From: a bacterium
GTDB lineage: Bacteria; Zixibacteria; MSB-5A5; GN15; FEB-12
Direction of reading: 5' to 3'
DNA length: 64,000 nucleotides
Assembly: GCA_020444475.1 (NCBI GenBank)
Contig: JAHLKV010000003.1
Location: 553,384 to 617,383, forward strand
Both the position numbers and the translations under genes were made by a program. The notes below the pieces were generated by a model, which did not search any database, was not told the DNA's origin, and was given only the letters and a program-made list of their open reading frames with translations. Of the stretch, positions 35,335 to 44,196 are shown one piece after another; the stretch's first letter is position 1; each line of letters begins with the position of its first letter.

Positions 35335-36546
35335 CTATAGTCCGGATCGGACGAGTTTTTTCCCCGCGAAGACTCCCTTGATACCGTACACGAACGACAT
35401 AATGAGCGCCATGATCGAGAACACCCCGGCCGGGAAGACCGGAATCATAGCGATCATCTCCGAGACATTCGGAAAGAATGTCCTGGCAGCCCAGCCGATT
35501 CCGAGCGCCAGCGCCGGGATGTAGAATGTGGTGAGAAGATACTGCAGGGCGAATCGCAGCAGGTTCTTTCGTGTGTATGCCCGGTCACGAACGATTTCCG
35601 GCAGCAGGTACTTGCGGAGCCTGTGCAGGAGAGTCGCTTCCTCTCCAATACCAGGGGCGGCTGCTATCCTGTCGGCATGCACACGATACTTCTTCTTCTG
35701 CATCCAGTAGGTGACAAGGAAGGACTCTTCGAAGTAGAGCTTGCAGTCGATCGGTTTGCCGTCGAATGCCGGGACGCCGCCGAGCAGCTCTTCCATCTTC
35801 TTCGGGATGAAGTTCTCCGGTCGCCGGGTGCGGTTGATCTCAAAGAGTTTCTGATAGCCTGTCTCGAGCATCCTCGACGCGAATGTGCACAGCAACGACG
35901 TGTCCGGGTGAAAAAGATACCACGCTTCGTGGTAGCTGACGAGTTCGCCTTCGGCGCCCACTTTCTGACGAGCATAGGCGAGGGCCTGTGGTGCTTCTCT
36001 CGTTTGAAACATCCCGGCCAGCGCCGGCAGGGCGGCAATGGTCTCTTCGGTACAGTCGGGAAGGATCAGAAAGGTATCGGTGGCCGCCGTGATGCCTTCG
36101 GCTAATCCGCCTCTCGCGAGCACCTCCGGCGAGTAGATGAGAAAGCCGTGTTCCTGTCGAATTCCCGCCTGATAAGCGCGGATGCCCCGATCGTAGACCT
36201 CTTCTCTGCTGGGCAACATCCGACCGTCGAGGACCACCTGCAACAGATACCTGTCACTGAACATCTTCGAGACCGCAATCGGTACGGCCCCGCGAGGGGT
36301 GTATCCAACTTCGAGGCCATTGTCGCCGATGGCGGCTATAAATCCGGGGTCATCGCCGTAGATAGGCACGGCAGCCGACACGACGCGCCGACCGGTGTCT
36401 TCATCAAGGAAGAACCGGAAACCGAGTTCTACATCGCGCGCCCGGCGACGTTCATCAACCCAGAGAAGATAGAAGAGACGTCGCAGAACATACAGTGCTG
36501 CGATAAGGATGGCGATTTTGACGACGAGTTCTACAAAAAATCCCAC
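35335..36546 (-). CDS. uncharacterised membrane protein, 403 residues
   Basis: I do not recognise the family. One membrane helix at the N terminus (ELVVKIAILIAALYVLRRLFYLL) is followed by a charged cytoplasmic region of about 300 residues, then two membrane helices near the end (LLTTFYIPALALGIGWAAR; IPVFPAGVFSIMALIMSFVYG). The middle contains no nucleotide-binding or catalytic motif I can name. It stands alone, convergent with DUF5916. Confidence 0.7.
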   Translation of the reverse strand: MGFFVELVVKIAILIAALYVLRRLFYLLWVDERRRARDVELGFRFFLDEDTGRRVVSAAVPIYGDDPGFIAAIGDNGLEVGYTPRGAVPIAVSKMFSDRYLLQVVLDGRMLPSREEVYDRGIRAYQAGIRQEHGFLIYSPEVLARGGLAEGITAATDTFLILPDCTEETIAALPALAGMFQTREAPQALAYARQKVGAEGELVSYHEAWYLFHPDTSLLCTFASRMLETGYQKLFEINRTRRPENFIPKKMEELLGGVPAFDGKPIDCKLYFEESFLVTYWMQKKKYRVHADRIAAAPGIGEEATLLHRLRKYLLPEIVRDRAYTRKNLLRFALQYLLTTFYIPALALGIGWAARTFFPNVSEMIAMIPVFPAGVFSIMALIMSFVYGIKGVFAGKKLVRSGL

Positions 36547-37093
36547 GGTCTTCCTCGGTAACTTTGCTGGCGGTACATGTCCCCTGTTTTGTGTATCGGC
36601 TTCGTCCGGGGATCGATTGAGTCAGGCATTGATTAATGGATCGCCGGCTGTGCTGTCGGGCTACAGACAACACAGCCGGGTGCGGGGACGGGGATGAGGA
36701 GGACTGAGTCTGAGCGTCGATTCGGCAGAGCGGCAGTCCGCTTTGCCTCGTCTCTTTGCGTTTCTTTCGTCCGGTCTTAGGACCGACTGGGCAGAGGAAT
36801 GGATTAATAGACAGAAGAGAATCGCGCTTTTTTCTCTCTGGCGATTTAAATCAGACCCGCGCCCTGGCGTGCTTTCTCATCGAAGCGGGCAGCTTCTCGC
36901 CGACACGGGGTGGGGACGAAGCGTTTCGGCGTAAGCAGTTTGTAGACGGGGTCAGCGAGTCGGCGATAGCCCGTTCCAGTTTTCTTATCACCTCGGAGCC
37001 GATCTTCGACATGATCCCTCGCCCTCCTCCAGTCACTTGTTACCGGACCAGGTCGACACCGGCACAGAACCACGCAATACCTAATTGGCGCCG
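36547..37093. other. 550-base region with at most one tiny gene
   Basis: It separates two leftward genes. The only candidate I can support is the 53-codon leftward ORF at 36851-37012 (listed). The base composition is less regular than in flanking genes. Confidence 0.5.
36851..37012 (-). CDS. possible 53-residue protein or 5' remnant of a larger gene
   Basis: MSKIGSEVIRKLERAIADSL follows a good AGGAGG ribosome site (about 10 bases upstream). The opening resembles the start of small HTH antitoxin proteins, but no helix-turn-helix follows and the frame ends after 53 codons. It may be a decayed gene. No homologue recognised. Confidence 0.3.
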   Translation of the reverse strand: MSKIGSEVIRKLERAIADSLTPSTNCLRRNASSPPRVGEKLPASMRKHARARV

Positions 37094-38608
37094 CTACAAG
37101 ACTGCAGTTGGTCGGAGATCGCGATCGGTCTGTTCGCCGAGTCGGACGGCGATCTCCGGAAGCACCTCGATATCTTCCCGTGACGTCCTGAAGTTGACGA
37201 TACAGAGTCGCATCAGGAATGTCCCGTCGATAACAGCGTTGGAAAGAAACGCTTCACCGCTCTTTTCCATGCGGAAGAGAAGGTCGCTGTTGAGCTCGTT
37301 GAGGTAGATTTCCACGTTTGGTTCGGCGAGCCTGTCCCGGAGATCGGCGGGGACGTATCGGAAGGTCGTGATGCTCAGTCCGTTCGTGAACGCCTGCAGA
37401 CGGTCGTGCGCTTTGACAAGATCGAAGAGGTGTTTTGCCAGCCGGATGTCTTCGCCGATCATCGACAGGTATCCTTCACGTCCTACCTGCTGGAGCGTGA
37501 GCCAGACTTTCAGGGCGCGGAAACCTCGCGAGTTCTGGGGGCTGAAATCGACCAAGTTGGTAGCCTCTTCGCCGAAATGGTAGTACGGTGGATGATACGA
37601 AAAGGCTGCCCGCAACTTCTCCGGATCGCGTACCAGCGCACAGCCGGCTTCGAGCGGCGCATAGAGCCATTTGTGGGGATCAACCGCAACCGAGTCAGCC
37701 TCGCGAATCCCCTGAATGTCTTCGGGCACGCCCGGAACATCGGTGACCACCGCACCGTAGGCGCCATCGACATGGAACCACAGTCCCTGTTCTCTGCACA
37801 ACGACGCCAGCGCGCCGAGAGGGTCGATCGCACCGGTGCTGACGGTTCCGGCGGAACCGATGACAAGGAACGGCCGGTGGCCGCTCTTTCGATCGAGATC
37901 GACCATGCGTCGCAACGCGTCGACATCCATGCGCTGGTCCCTTCCGGTCGGCACCCAGCGGATGGCATCGGTGCCGAGTCCGGTCAGGTCGGCCGCCTTC
38001 TGGACCCAGGTGTGGGTTTCTTTGGAAGCGTAGAGGGTGAGTTGTCCGGCCTGAGCTCCTCGCATGCCTTCGGCCCGGATATCCCAGCCCGCTTGTGCCA
38101 CCCGCGCCGCCATGAAGCCTGCGAAGTTGGCCATGTTACCGCCGCTTACCAATACACCGCCCGAATCGGCAGGAAAGCCGATCAGTTCTGCGATCCAGCG
38201 GACGGTCTGCAGTTCGATCTCGGTAGCGACCGGTGAGAGCTTCCACCCGCCCACGTTGGCGTTAACGGCCGACGCCAGCAAGTCACCAAGGATGCCGAGC
38301 GGCGCCGGCGACGATGTGATGTAGCCCCAGAAGCGCGGGTGGCCATTGAAAAGCGAGTGTTCGAAGAGCAGTTCGCGGGCGCGTCCGAGCAGGTCTGCAG
38401 GATCGCCGCCGTGCGAAGGCAGTTTCCTTTCAGAGTCGATCAGCGTGCGGACATCGCCCGGCGACAGGCTCGGCCCGACCGGACGGTCCCCCATCGTATC
38501 CAGAAGCTCGGCGATACGGTCAACGAGGTCGTGCCCCAGGGCGCGGAACTGGTCGGCCGATAAATCGATCGGTGCAGAGCGGCGAGTGCGCTGATTGGAT
38601 TTGCTCAT
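37094..38608 (-). CDS. group II PLP-dependent decarboxylase (2)
   Basis: A 504-residue enzyme from ATG 38608 (a TTG at 38617 is the track's choice). HPRFWGYITSSPAP, VATEIELQTVRWIAELIG, VDGAYGAVVTDVP and the PLP lysine in VDPHKWLYAP define the family. It differs clearly from the paralogue at 27312: the pocket reads GYITSSP instead of AYFPANSSP, so the amino acid used may differ. It is on the same strand as, and downstream of, the PIG-L deacetylase gene (45 bases), probably one transcript. Confidence 0.86.
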   Translation of the reverse strand: MSKSNQRTRRSAPIDLSADQFRALGHDLVDRIAELLDTMGDRPVGPSLSPGDVRTLIDSERKLPSHGGDPADLLGRARELLFEHSLFNGHPRFWGYITSSPAPLGILGDLLASAVNANVGGWKLSPVATEIELQTVRWIAELIGFPADSGGVLVSGGNMANFAGFMAARVAQAGWDIRAEGMRGAQAGQLTLYASKETHTWVQKAADLTGLGTDAIRWVPTGRDQRMDVDALRRMVDLDRKSGHRPFLVIGSAGTVSTGAIDPLGALASLCREQGLWFHVDGAYGAVVTDVPGVPEDIQGIREADSVAVDPHKWLYAPLEAGCALVRDPEKLRAAFSYHPPYYHFGEEATNLVDFSPQNSRGFRALKVWLTLQQVGREGYLSMIGEDIRLAKHLFDLVKAHDRLQAFTNGLSITTFRYVPADLRDRLAEPNVEIYLNELNSDLLFRMEKSGEAFLSNAVIDGTFLMRLCIVNFRTSREDIEVLPEIAVRLGEQTDRDLRPTAVL

Positions 38609-38653
38609 GCGATTCAATTACCCCTGATACGTGATGATGTAGATCGAGACAGG

Positions 38654-39475
38654 CTAGCGAAGTCCCTCGAACAGATCGGTCTCGACAGATCGTCCCCCGT
38701 TAACGGTACTGAAGACCCGATAGAATTCCTGCTCTCCCCAGATCGCAAGGAGGTCTTCCCTGCCGAGTTGATCAAGCTTCTGATATATGGTGAGCTGTGT
38801 CTTGTGACACTGAACGGCTTGCCAGACAGCGTCGAGATAGTCTGATGTTTCGACCCGGGTGGTAACTGCCCATTCGGGAAAGGGGGTCGCCCGGCGTTCG
38901 ACACCGTCGACGGTCGTCTTGAGGTCTTTGAACGCCCGCTGGCAGGTTCGCCAGGTCGACTCGGTCCAGGTCATGAAATAGAGCTTGGAGACGCGGTGGG
39001 CCGGCCGGTCGATTGGGAATGTCTCGACACCGGCGTAGGTCGAATCAGCGGCGGAAACGACTGCTGCTCCGGTGAACTGGCTGATCGCGATATGGTCCGG
39101 GTGACCATAGGCGCCGTCAGGAGCGAAAGTAACAACAACCTGCGGGCGATCGGCGCGGATACAGTCGACGATTCTGGCGACGGCTTCTTTCGGATCTGCC
39201 TTGTCGAGATCACCATCGAGGTAGTTGAGCAGGTGCAGCCGATCCACCCCGAGGATCTTGATCGCGTTACGAAGCTCCTGCTCGCGAACGTTCCCGATGG
39301 TAGCCATACTGGGGCGGTCGGTGTCATCGAAGAATCTTCCGCGCTCACCACGAGTTGCAGTGACGACCGAGAGTACGACGCCTTCCTCATGGTACCGGGC
39401 CAGGGTCGCACCCATGCCGAGCGATTCATCATCGGGGTGGGCCAGAACGCACATAAGTCGTAGAGAGTCAGACAT
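38654..39475 (-). CDS. PIG-L / LmbE-family deacetylase
   Basis: A 273-residue metal-dependent deacetylase. The zinc and catalytic motif AHPDDESLG (about residue 11) and the later YGHPDHIAIS are intact. The family removes acetyl groups from N-acetylglucosamine-type sugars or thiol cofactors (MshB, BshB). The ORF track extends to 39580; ATG 39475 gives the usual start two residues before the core strand. No bacillithiol or mycothiol genes are nearby, so the substrate is unknown. It may share a transcript with the decarboxylase. Confidence 0.86.
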   Translation of the reverse strand: MSDSLRLMCVLAHPDDESLGMGATLARYHEEGVVLSVVTATRGERGRFFDDTDRPSMATIGNVREQELRNAIKILGVDRLHLLNYLDGDLDKADPKEAVARIVDCIRADRPQVVVTFAPDGAYGHPDHIAISQFTGAAVVSAADSTYAGVETFPIDRPAHRVSKLYFMTWTESTWRTCQRAFKDLKTTVDGVERRATPFPEWAVTTRVETSDYLDAVWQAVQCHKTQLTIYQKLDQLGREDLLAIWGEQEFYRVFSTVNGGRSVETDLFEGLR

Positions 39476-39820
39476 GGCAGTACAAACGTCGCTTCCCGCG
39501 GATTGTTGCGAAATCATCGTGGACTTCGTGAATCTACATAGCGATGAGCGTTGGCGCCACCGATTTCCGGTCGGGGTCATCCGAATATACGTTTTGGCTG
39601 TCGCCAGGTAAGGGAAGCGGTTGTCTCCGGAGACGGTAATCTCCCATGCACAAGCAGGTTAGTCGAAGTATCACGGATACGCCGCAATAGGAAGAAACTG
39701 CCCGGCTGTACTTATTTGGAGCTATTCTGCGCGGGGTGGTTCATTCGACTCAAAACGGTTTGGGCCGGCGCCGATATTCGGAACACGACTATTCAGGCAC
39801 GAATTTTCACGGGAGGTTCC
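39476..39820. other. divergent intergenic region
   Basis: 345 bases between the PIG-L gene and the four-helix membrane protein. GGGAGG at its right end is the ribosome site of the latter. I see nothing else. Confidence 0.5.
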
Positions 39821-40384
39821 ATGCACACTGACTTTCAAGCGCCGGTGAAGACCCCGGCGCCACCTTCTCCGGGGGCCCGCCCCTTACCCGGTTCGCAGCC
39901 CATGCCGACCTCGAGCGCGTACCAGCCGACCGCCGAGGATATGCAGAAGCAAATGCATCTTCGCAGATTACAGGCTGATCAGAACCTTCCCCTGGGTGCG
40001 ATCGCCGGACTCGCGGGGGCGATCGCCGGATCGATCGTCTGGGCGCTCATCACCCATTGGACCGGCTATCAGATCGGCTGGATGGCGGTCGGGGTCGGTT
40101 ATCTGGTGGGACAGGCAATGCGCCACGTCGGCAAGGGAGTTGACAAGAAGTTTGGTCTGGCGGGCGCCGGACTGGCCCTGTTCGGCTGTGTGCTCGGAAA
40201 CATACTGACGGCCTGTATCGAGATTGCAGCGTATGAGGGGATGGGCTTTTTTGAACTCGTCGGTTCGCTTGATGCCCTGTCAATCGTCGGGATCCTGTTC
40301 CTGACCTTCCACCCGATGGATCTACTTTTCTACGGGCTGGCGGTCTGGACCGGCTACAAGTACTCGTTCACGGAACCATCGTAG
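39821..40384 (+). CDS. small membrane protein with proline-rich N terminus
   Basis: A 187-residue protein. The first 55 residues are rich in Pro, Ser and Gln (APVKTPAPPSPGARPLPG) and probably cytoplasmic. Four membrane helices follow, the first two from GAIAGLAGAIAGSIVWALI onward. The layout is seen in uncharacterised bacterial proteins placed near RDD-like or GYF-like families; I cannot name it. The track's start at 39551 is too far upstream; GGGAGG lies before the ATG. Confidence 0.75.
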   Translation: MHTDFQAPVKTPAPPSPGARPLPGSQPMPTSSAYQPTAEDMQKQMHLRRLQADQNLPLGAIAGLAGAIAGSIVWALITHWTGYQIGWMAVGVGYLVGQAMRHVGKGVDKKFGLAGAGLALFGCVLGNILTACIEIAAYEGMGFFELVGSLDALSIVGILFLTFHPMDLLFYGLAVWTGYKYSFTEPS

Positions 40385-40405
40385 TCGGGTGAGACCTTTG
40401 GGAAG

Positions 40406-40437
40406 ACACCGGTGCCCTCTGGCGCCGGTGTTTTTTT
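40406..40437 (+). terminator. rho-independent terminator
   Basis: ACACCGGTGCC pairs with GGCGCCGGTGT (one G-T pair) around CTCT, followed by seven or more T residues. Confidence 0.88.
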
Positions 40438-40540
40438 GTGATTTCGTCAGCAGCTGACGGAAACGCACACTCTGCGATTGACGATTGAGGCACAGGACGC
40501 ATATTCCCGTTAGAGCTACTTCTATGTGAGGACCGCATCT

Positions 40541-41662
40541 ATGCGTCTATTGCCGCTTCTTCTCGCCCCCGCCTTAGTCTTCGTAAGTCCGCACGCGGAG
40601 GCTGCATCTCAGGTGTTCGACGACTCCGGCTGGACGGTTCTGTACCACGAGGGATTCGACTCTACCTTCGAGGCGCAGAACGGACAGACGTTCGGACAGG
40701 CAGGATGGCTGCTTTTCGACATTCACAACGGTGCAGGCATCACGATCGCCGACGGCTACGCTCAGATCGAAGCGGAGGATTTTTGGCATGCCGCGCTTAT
40801 CCGCAGTACCCATGTGCTTCCCGAAGAATACCGCATACGGACGAAGGTCGGCTATATCGAATATGATCTTGCCAATTACGAGCAGGCCGACTACGATAAT
40901 CCCGCCTTCAACGATCATGGCGGCTATTACGAAAACGGAATGTACTTCCTGACGATTACGAACGATACGTGTGTCGGTGACGAGTGCGCTGAAGAGTGGT
41001 GGCACTATCACCGCAAGATGGTGATCGATGTCGACAACCACCTCAACTATGGCGGCGGCGGTGAAACATTCCATCCGATCTTCATGGTCTATATGGATCC
41101 GGCGGTAAACTCCGGTGGGAATCTGCTTCGTACATGGAATGGTGCGGTCTGGGACTCCTCGGCCTGGAACTGGAATGTTGCCCACACCTACGACTATGAC
41201 ACGTGGTACTACGCCGAGTTATCGAAACGCGACGGCCACCTGACGCTTCGACTGTACGATGCCAACGGCGTCGTGATCGAAAACCCGCCGCCAATAGCGT
41301 TTGAGCACGTCTTTGCAATCGACGATTCCCTGGAATTTCTCTATGTCGGTGAGCCGCACACCGATGATTACGAGGGGCGGGTTCGTATCGATGACATCAC
41401 CCTGTTGATACCGGCGACCGGCTGTTGCTCCGGATTGACCGGCAACGTGGACAGCGATGCCGGCGGTGATGTGGACCTGTCGGATCTGATCTACCTGGTC
41501 AACTATATTTTCCTCGGAGGGCCGACTCCCCTCTGTATGCCGGCGGCCAATGTAAACGGCGATGGTGGGTGTACGCTGGATTTGTCTGATTTGATCTATC
41601 TGGTGAACTACGTTTTTCTCGGAGGGCCGGCGCCTGCGGCGTGTCTGTCGGCGTGTGAGTGA
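40541..41662 (+). CDS. secreted dockerin-containing protein
   Basis: A 373-residue protein. The signal peptide is MRLLPLLLAPALVFVSPHAEA. Residues 25-290 form a beta-sandwich resembling laminarinase/LamG-like folds (GWLLFDIHNGAGITIADGYAQIE; LTLRLYDANG). The end carries two dockerin-like repeats, each DLSDLIYLVNY.FLGGP, separated by NVNGDGG-type calcium loops. It is probably a cell-surface or secreted binding protein; enzymatic residues are not evident. ATG 40541 with GAGGA 8 bases upstream is preferred to the GTG at 40526. Confidence 0.8.
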   Translation: MRLLPLLLAPALVFVSPHAEAASQVFDDSGWTVLYHEGFDSTFEAQNGQTFGQAGWLLFDIHNGAGITIADGYAQIEAEDFWHAALIRSTHVLPEEYRIRTKVGYIEYDLANYEQADYDNPAFNDHGGYYENGMYFLTITNDTCVGDECAEEWWHYHRKMVIDVDNHLNYGGGGETFHPIFMVYMDPAVNSGGNLLRTWNGAVWDSSAWNWNVAHTYDYDTWYYAELSKRDGHLTLRLYDANGVVIENPPPIAFEHVFAIDDSLEFLYVGEPHTDDYEGRVRIDDITLLIPATGCCSGLTGNVDSDAGGDVDLSDLIYLVNYIFLGGPTPLCMPAANVNGDGGCTLDLSDLIYLVNYVFLGGPAPAACLSACE

Positions 41663-41690
41663 GGATCAGCAAAACCACATAGGGGATAAG

Positions 41691-41720
41691 AAAAGGCTCA
41701 CCTTACCGGCGAGCCTTTTT
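41691..41720 (+). terminator. terminator after the dockerin protein
   Basis: AAAAGGCTC pairs with GAGCCTTTT and is followed by T residues. The A run on the left lets it work in both directions for the convergent caspase-like gene. Confidence 0.8.
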
Positions 41721-41750
41721 CTGTGCCGTTAGATTTTCTGTGCCGCCAGA

Positions 41751-42626
41751 CTACATGTCCATTTCACCCGTATACGCATCGGTGTGTTTCGGGTCGACTC
41801 TGAGTCTGTACAGCGATGCCCAGGCTAACATACCGTCCTCGGCGTACGGGGCGGCCTCTTCCGCGTACACCAGGCCGACATTCTCGGTACCATAGAGCCA
41901 GTAGTAGGTCCAGGCGCCGTGGTTCAGATCCGGGGCGTCATAGGAGTTCTTTCGATTCGACGCCGTCGCCATAAACGTGCCGTCGACAACATCCGCATGG
42001 AAGTCACCGATCACACAGGCGTCGAGCGTAACCAGCTTCTTGGTGCAATTGACGGCGTTGAAGTAAGACATCACATAACCGTGCGTGATGTAGTACAGGT
42101 CGGCCGAAATGATTGCGGAGCCGGCAGTAGATCGCATGCCGTGACCTGAATAGCAGAATGCAACTTCATCACCCGGGTCAGCATTGTCAATCAGCCACTG
42201 AAGCCCAGCCACGATGTTGTCTGCAGTCGCCGCCATATCGAGGTCCATCCGACAGGTGAACCCTTCGCCGATCAACCACGACCGCATCGCCTGCGCATCG
42301 TCATCGCAGAACTGGAGATCGTTGGCGGTCCCTTCGTAGTCCGAAATCCCCACGATGTAGGCGTACTTGTGGGGCGGATTCGGATTGGGATCACCGGTAG
42401 TGGTATCATCGGGAGGCGGAGGCGGCGGTTTCTTGTACACCGCGTTGTTCGCCGTCACCAGGGTGAAGTCAGCAACCACTTCAGGGGGTCGCGTTTCAAC
42501 GAACTGCGGGCGCTGGACCAGCGTGATGGAGTGGTCAACGTCCGACTGGGTCGGTGGCGCCTCACTACAACTCAGGACGAGCAGCAGTGCACCGACAGTG
42601 AGCGCTAGCGCAAGGAAGGTTCTCAT
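41751..42626 (-). CDS. caspase-family (C14) lipoprotein
   Basis: A 291-residue protein. The N-terminal signal ends in a lipobox-like VLSC, so it is likely lipid-anchored. A proline stretch (PPPPPP) and a linker lead to a caspase-hemoglobinase fold: YAYIVGISDYEG, the catalytic His in CYSGHGMRS and the catalytic Cys in LDACVIGDF. Both catalytic residues are intact, so an active orthocaspase-like peptidase on the cell envelope is expected. Role unknown. Convergent with the dockerin gene. Confidence 0.83.
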   Translation of the reverse strand: MRTFLALALTVGALLLVLSCSEAPPTQSDVDHSITLVQRPQFVETRPPEVVADFTLVTANNAVYKKPPPPPPDDTTTGDPNPNPPHKYAYIVGISDYEGTANDLQFCDDDAQAMRSWLIGEGFTCRMDLDMAATADNIVAGLQWLIDNADPGDEVAFCYSGHGMRSTAGSAIISADLYYITHGYVMSYFNAVNCTKKLVTLDACVIGDFHADVVDGTFMATASNRKNSYDAPDLNHGAWTYYWLYGTENVGLVYAEEAAPYAEDGMLAWASLYRLRVDPKHTDAYTGEMDM

Positions 42627-42783
42627 GATGTCCTCCAGTGAGGGTTGGAAGGATCGACTAATGAGGCCACCTGCAAGATGCTACAGTCCGACCAATCCGA
42701 CAAGAAAAAACGCCTCAATAACGGACAATAATGACCATTATTGAGGCGTTGTCGATGTAATCGCACGCGATGGCGCCAAGCCA

Positions 42784-44016
42784 CTACGATCGGTGTGCGG
42801 AAGTCACTTCCTCGTGGATGCGGGACTCGACAACCTCGGCGAGGCTCCTGATGCCGCGGTCGATTTCCTCGACGGTCGGGTACGAGTAGTTCAGGCGGAT
42901 CTCGTTGCGCCCGGAGCCGTCGGAGTAGAAACAACTCCCGATCACATAGGCGACTTTCTTCTCGACGGCGTCGTAGAGCATCTCGGTGGTGTCGATACAT
43001 TCCGGGAGGCGGAGCCAGAGGAACATGCCACCTTCGGGGTGTGACCAGGAGAGCCCGTCAGCGTCGGGCATGTACCGGTCCAGTGCATCGAGCATAGCTT
43101 TCGCCTTTTTGGCGTACAACTGCTTGCTGATCTCGATCTGTCGCTCGATTGAGCCGTCCTGGAACAAGCAGGCTGTCATGATCGATGTAAATGCGGAGGT
43201 GCAGAGGTCGGTCCCCTGCTTGGCCATGATTAACTTCTCAAGCACTTCAGGGGGCGCAGTGATCCAGCCGATACGGAAGCCGGGACTGAAGAACTTGGAG
43301 AGCGTCTTCATCTGAATCACGCGACCGTCGGGGTCCAGCGAGCGCAGCGATGGTATGAGGTCACCCTCGAATCGAAGCTCACGGTAGGGGCTGTCCTCGA
43401 CAACGATCAGATCATAGGCAGCGGCTATCGCGAGGACTTGTTTGCGGCGCTTGAGTGAGAGATTGATCCCCGATGGGTTCTGGAAGTCCGGGATGAGATA
43501 GATGAAGCGGGGGCGGTTGCCGCGGTGAATCAAGTCATCGATCTTGTCTTTGAGTCGATCCGGAATGATGCCGTCGTTGTCCATCGCCACACCGTGCAGG
43601 TCGGCACCGAACTGCCTGAAGCTCTGGATGGCGCCCACATAGCTGGGACGTTCGACTATCACGGCTGAACCGGGATCGACGAAGATCTTGGCAAGAAGAT
43701 CGAGCCCCTGTTGTGATGAAGCGACTGAGAAGATCTCGTTGGGACGCACCTTCTCCCCCTGGCGGTTCATGAACGCCGCCACCTGCTCGCAGAAAAACGG
43801 CTCCCCCTCGGTAGGGCTGTACTGCAGCGACTGACGGCCGAACTCTTCGACCGCGCGGATAGACGCTTTCTTGACCGGTTCGTAAGGGAAGATAGAGGGA
43901 TCCGGAAGGCCTCCCCCGAATGATATCGTTCCCGGCATGCGGGTGAGTTTGAGCAACTCGCGGATTTCGGTTCGGCGAAGGCGATTCGCCAGCGATGAAA
44001 ACTGTATAGTGGACAT
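42784..44016 (-). CDS. PLP-dependent class I/II aminotransferase
   Basis: A 410-residue fold-type I aminotransferase of the 2-aminoadipate/LysN-like kind. It opens ISFGGGLPDPSIFP, with YSPTEGEPFF, PDFQNPSG, VVEDSPYRELR and the PLP lysine in MKTLSKFFSPGFRIGW. AGGAGG lies 5 bases before the ATG at 44016. It is transcribed away from a MocR-type regulator that is itself an aminotransferase-domain protein, so it is probably that regulator's target. It interconverts an amino acid and its 2-oxo acid, perhaps branched or aromatic. Confidence 0.86.
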   Translation of the reverse strand: MSTIQFSSLANRLRRTEIRELLKLTRMPGTISFGGGLPDPSIFPYEPVKKASIRAVEEFGRQSLQYSPTEGEPFFCEQVAAFMNRQGEKVRPNEIFSVASSQQGLDLLAKIFVDPGSAVIVERPSYVGAIQSFRQFGADLHGVAMDNDGIIPDRLKDKIDDLIHRGNRPRFIYLIPDFQNPSGINLSLKRRKQVLAIAAAYDLIVVEDSPYRELRFEGDLIPSLRSLDPDGRVIQMKTLSKFFSPGFRIGWITAPPEVLEKLIMAKQGTDLCTSAFTSIMTACLFQDGSIERQIEISKQLYAKKAKAMLDALDRYMPDADGLSWSHPEGGMFLWLRLPECIDTTEMLYDAVEKKVAYVIGSCFYSDGSGRNEIRLNYSYPTVEEIDRGIRSLAEVVESRIHEEVTSAHRS

Positions 44017-44051
44017 CATGACCTCCTGTGAATTGATTCCCGGCGGAATCT

Positions 44052-44093
44052 TTTGTCTTGACGACACGTATATGATACATATAATAAGACAAA
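44052..44093. promoter_or_regulatory. wide inverted repeat TTTGTCTT...AAGACAAA
   Basis: The arms at 44052-44059 and 44086-44093 face each other across 26 bases, close to the aminotransferase start. The inner TTGTC cores match those in the second palindrome at 44108-44124. Confidence 0.45.
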
Positions 44094-44107
44094 GATGTTA
44101 CAAATGA

Positions 44108-44124
44108 ATTGTCATAGTGACAAT
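44108..44124. promoter_or_regulatory. 17-bp palindrome ATTGTCA-TAG-TGACAAT
   Basis: A perfect 7+3+7 dyad lies in the middle of the divergent aminotransferase/MocR interval. It is a likely operator for the MocR-type protein or another dimeric repressor. Confidence 0.6.
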
Positions 44125-44196
44125 AAAATTGAATGGCCTGTTGCCGTGATTGCGGTGCACTGTTAAGTAACTTTATACCATAAGATTGACTGCGCT

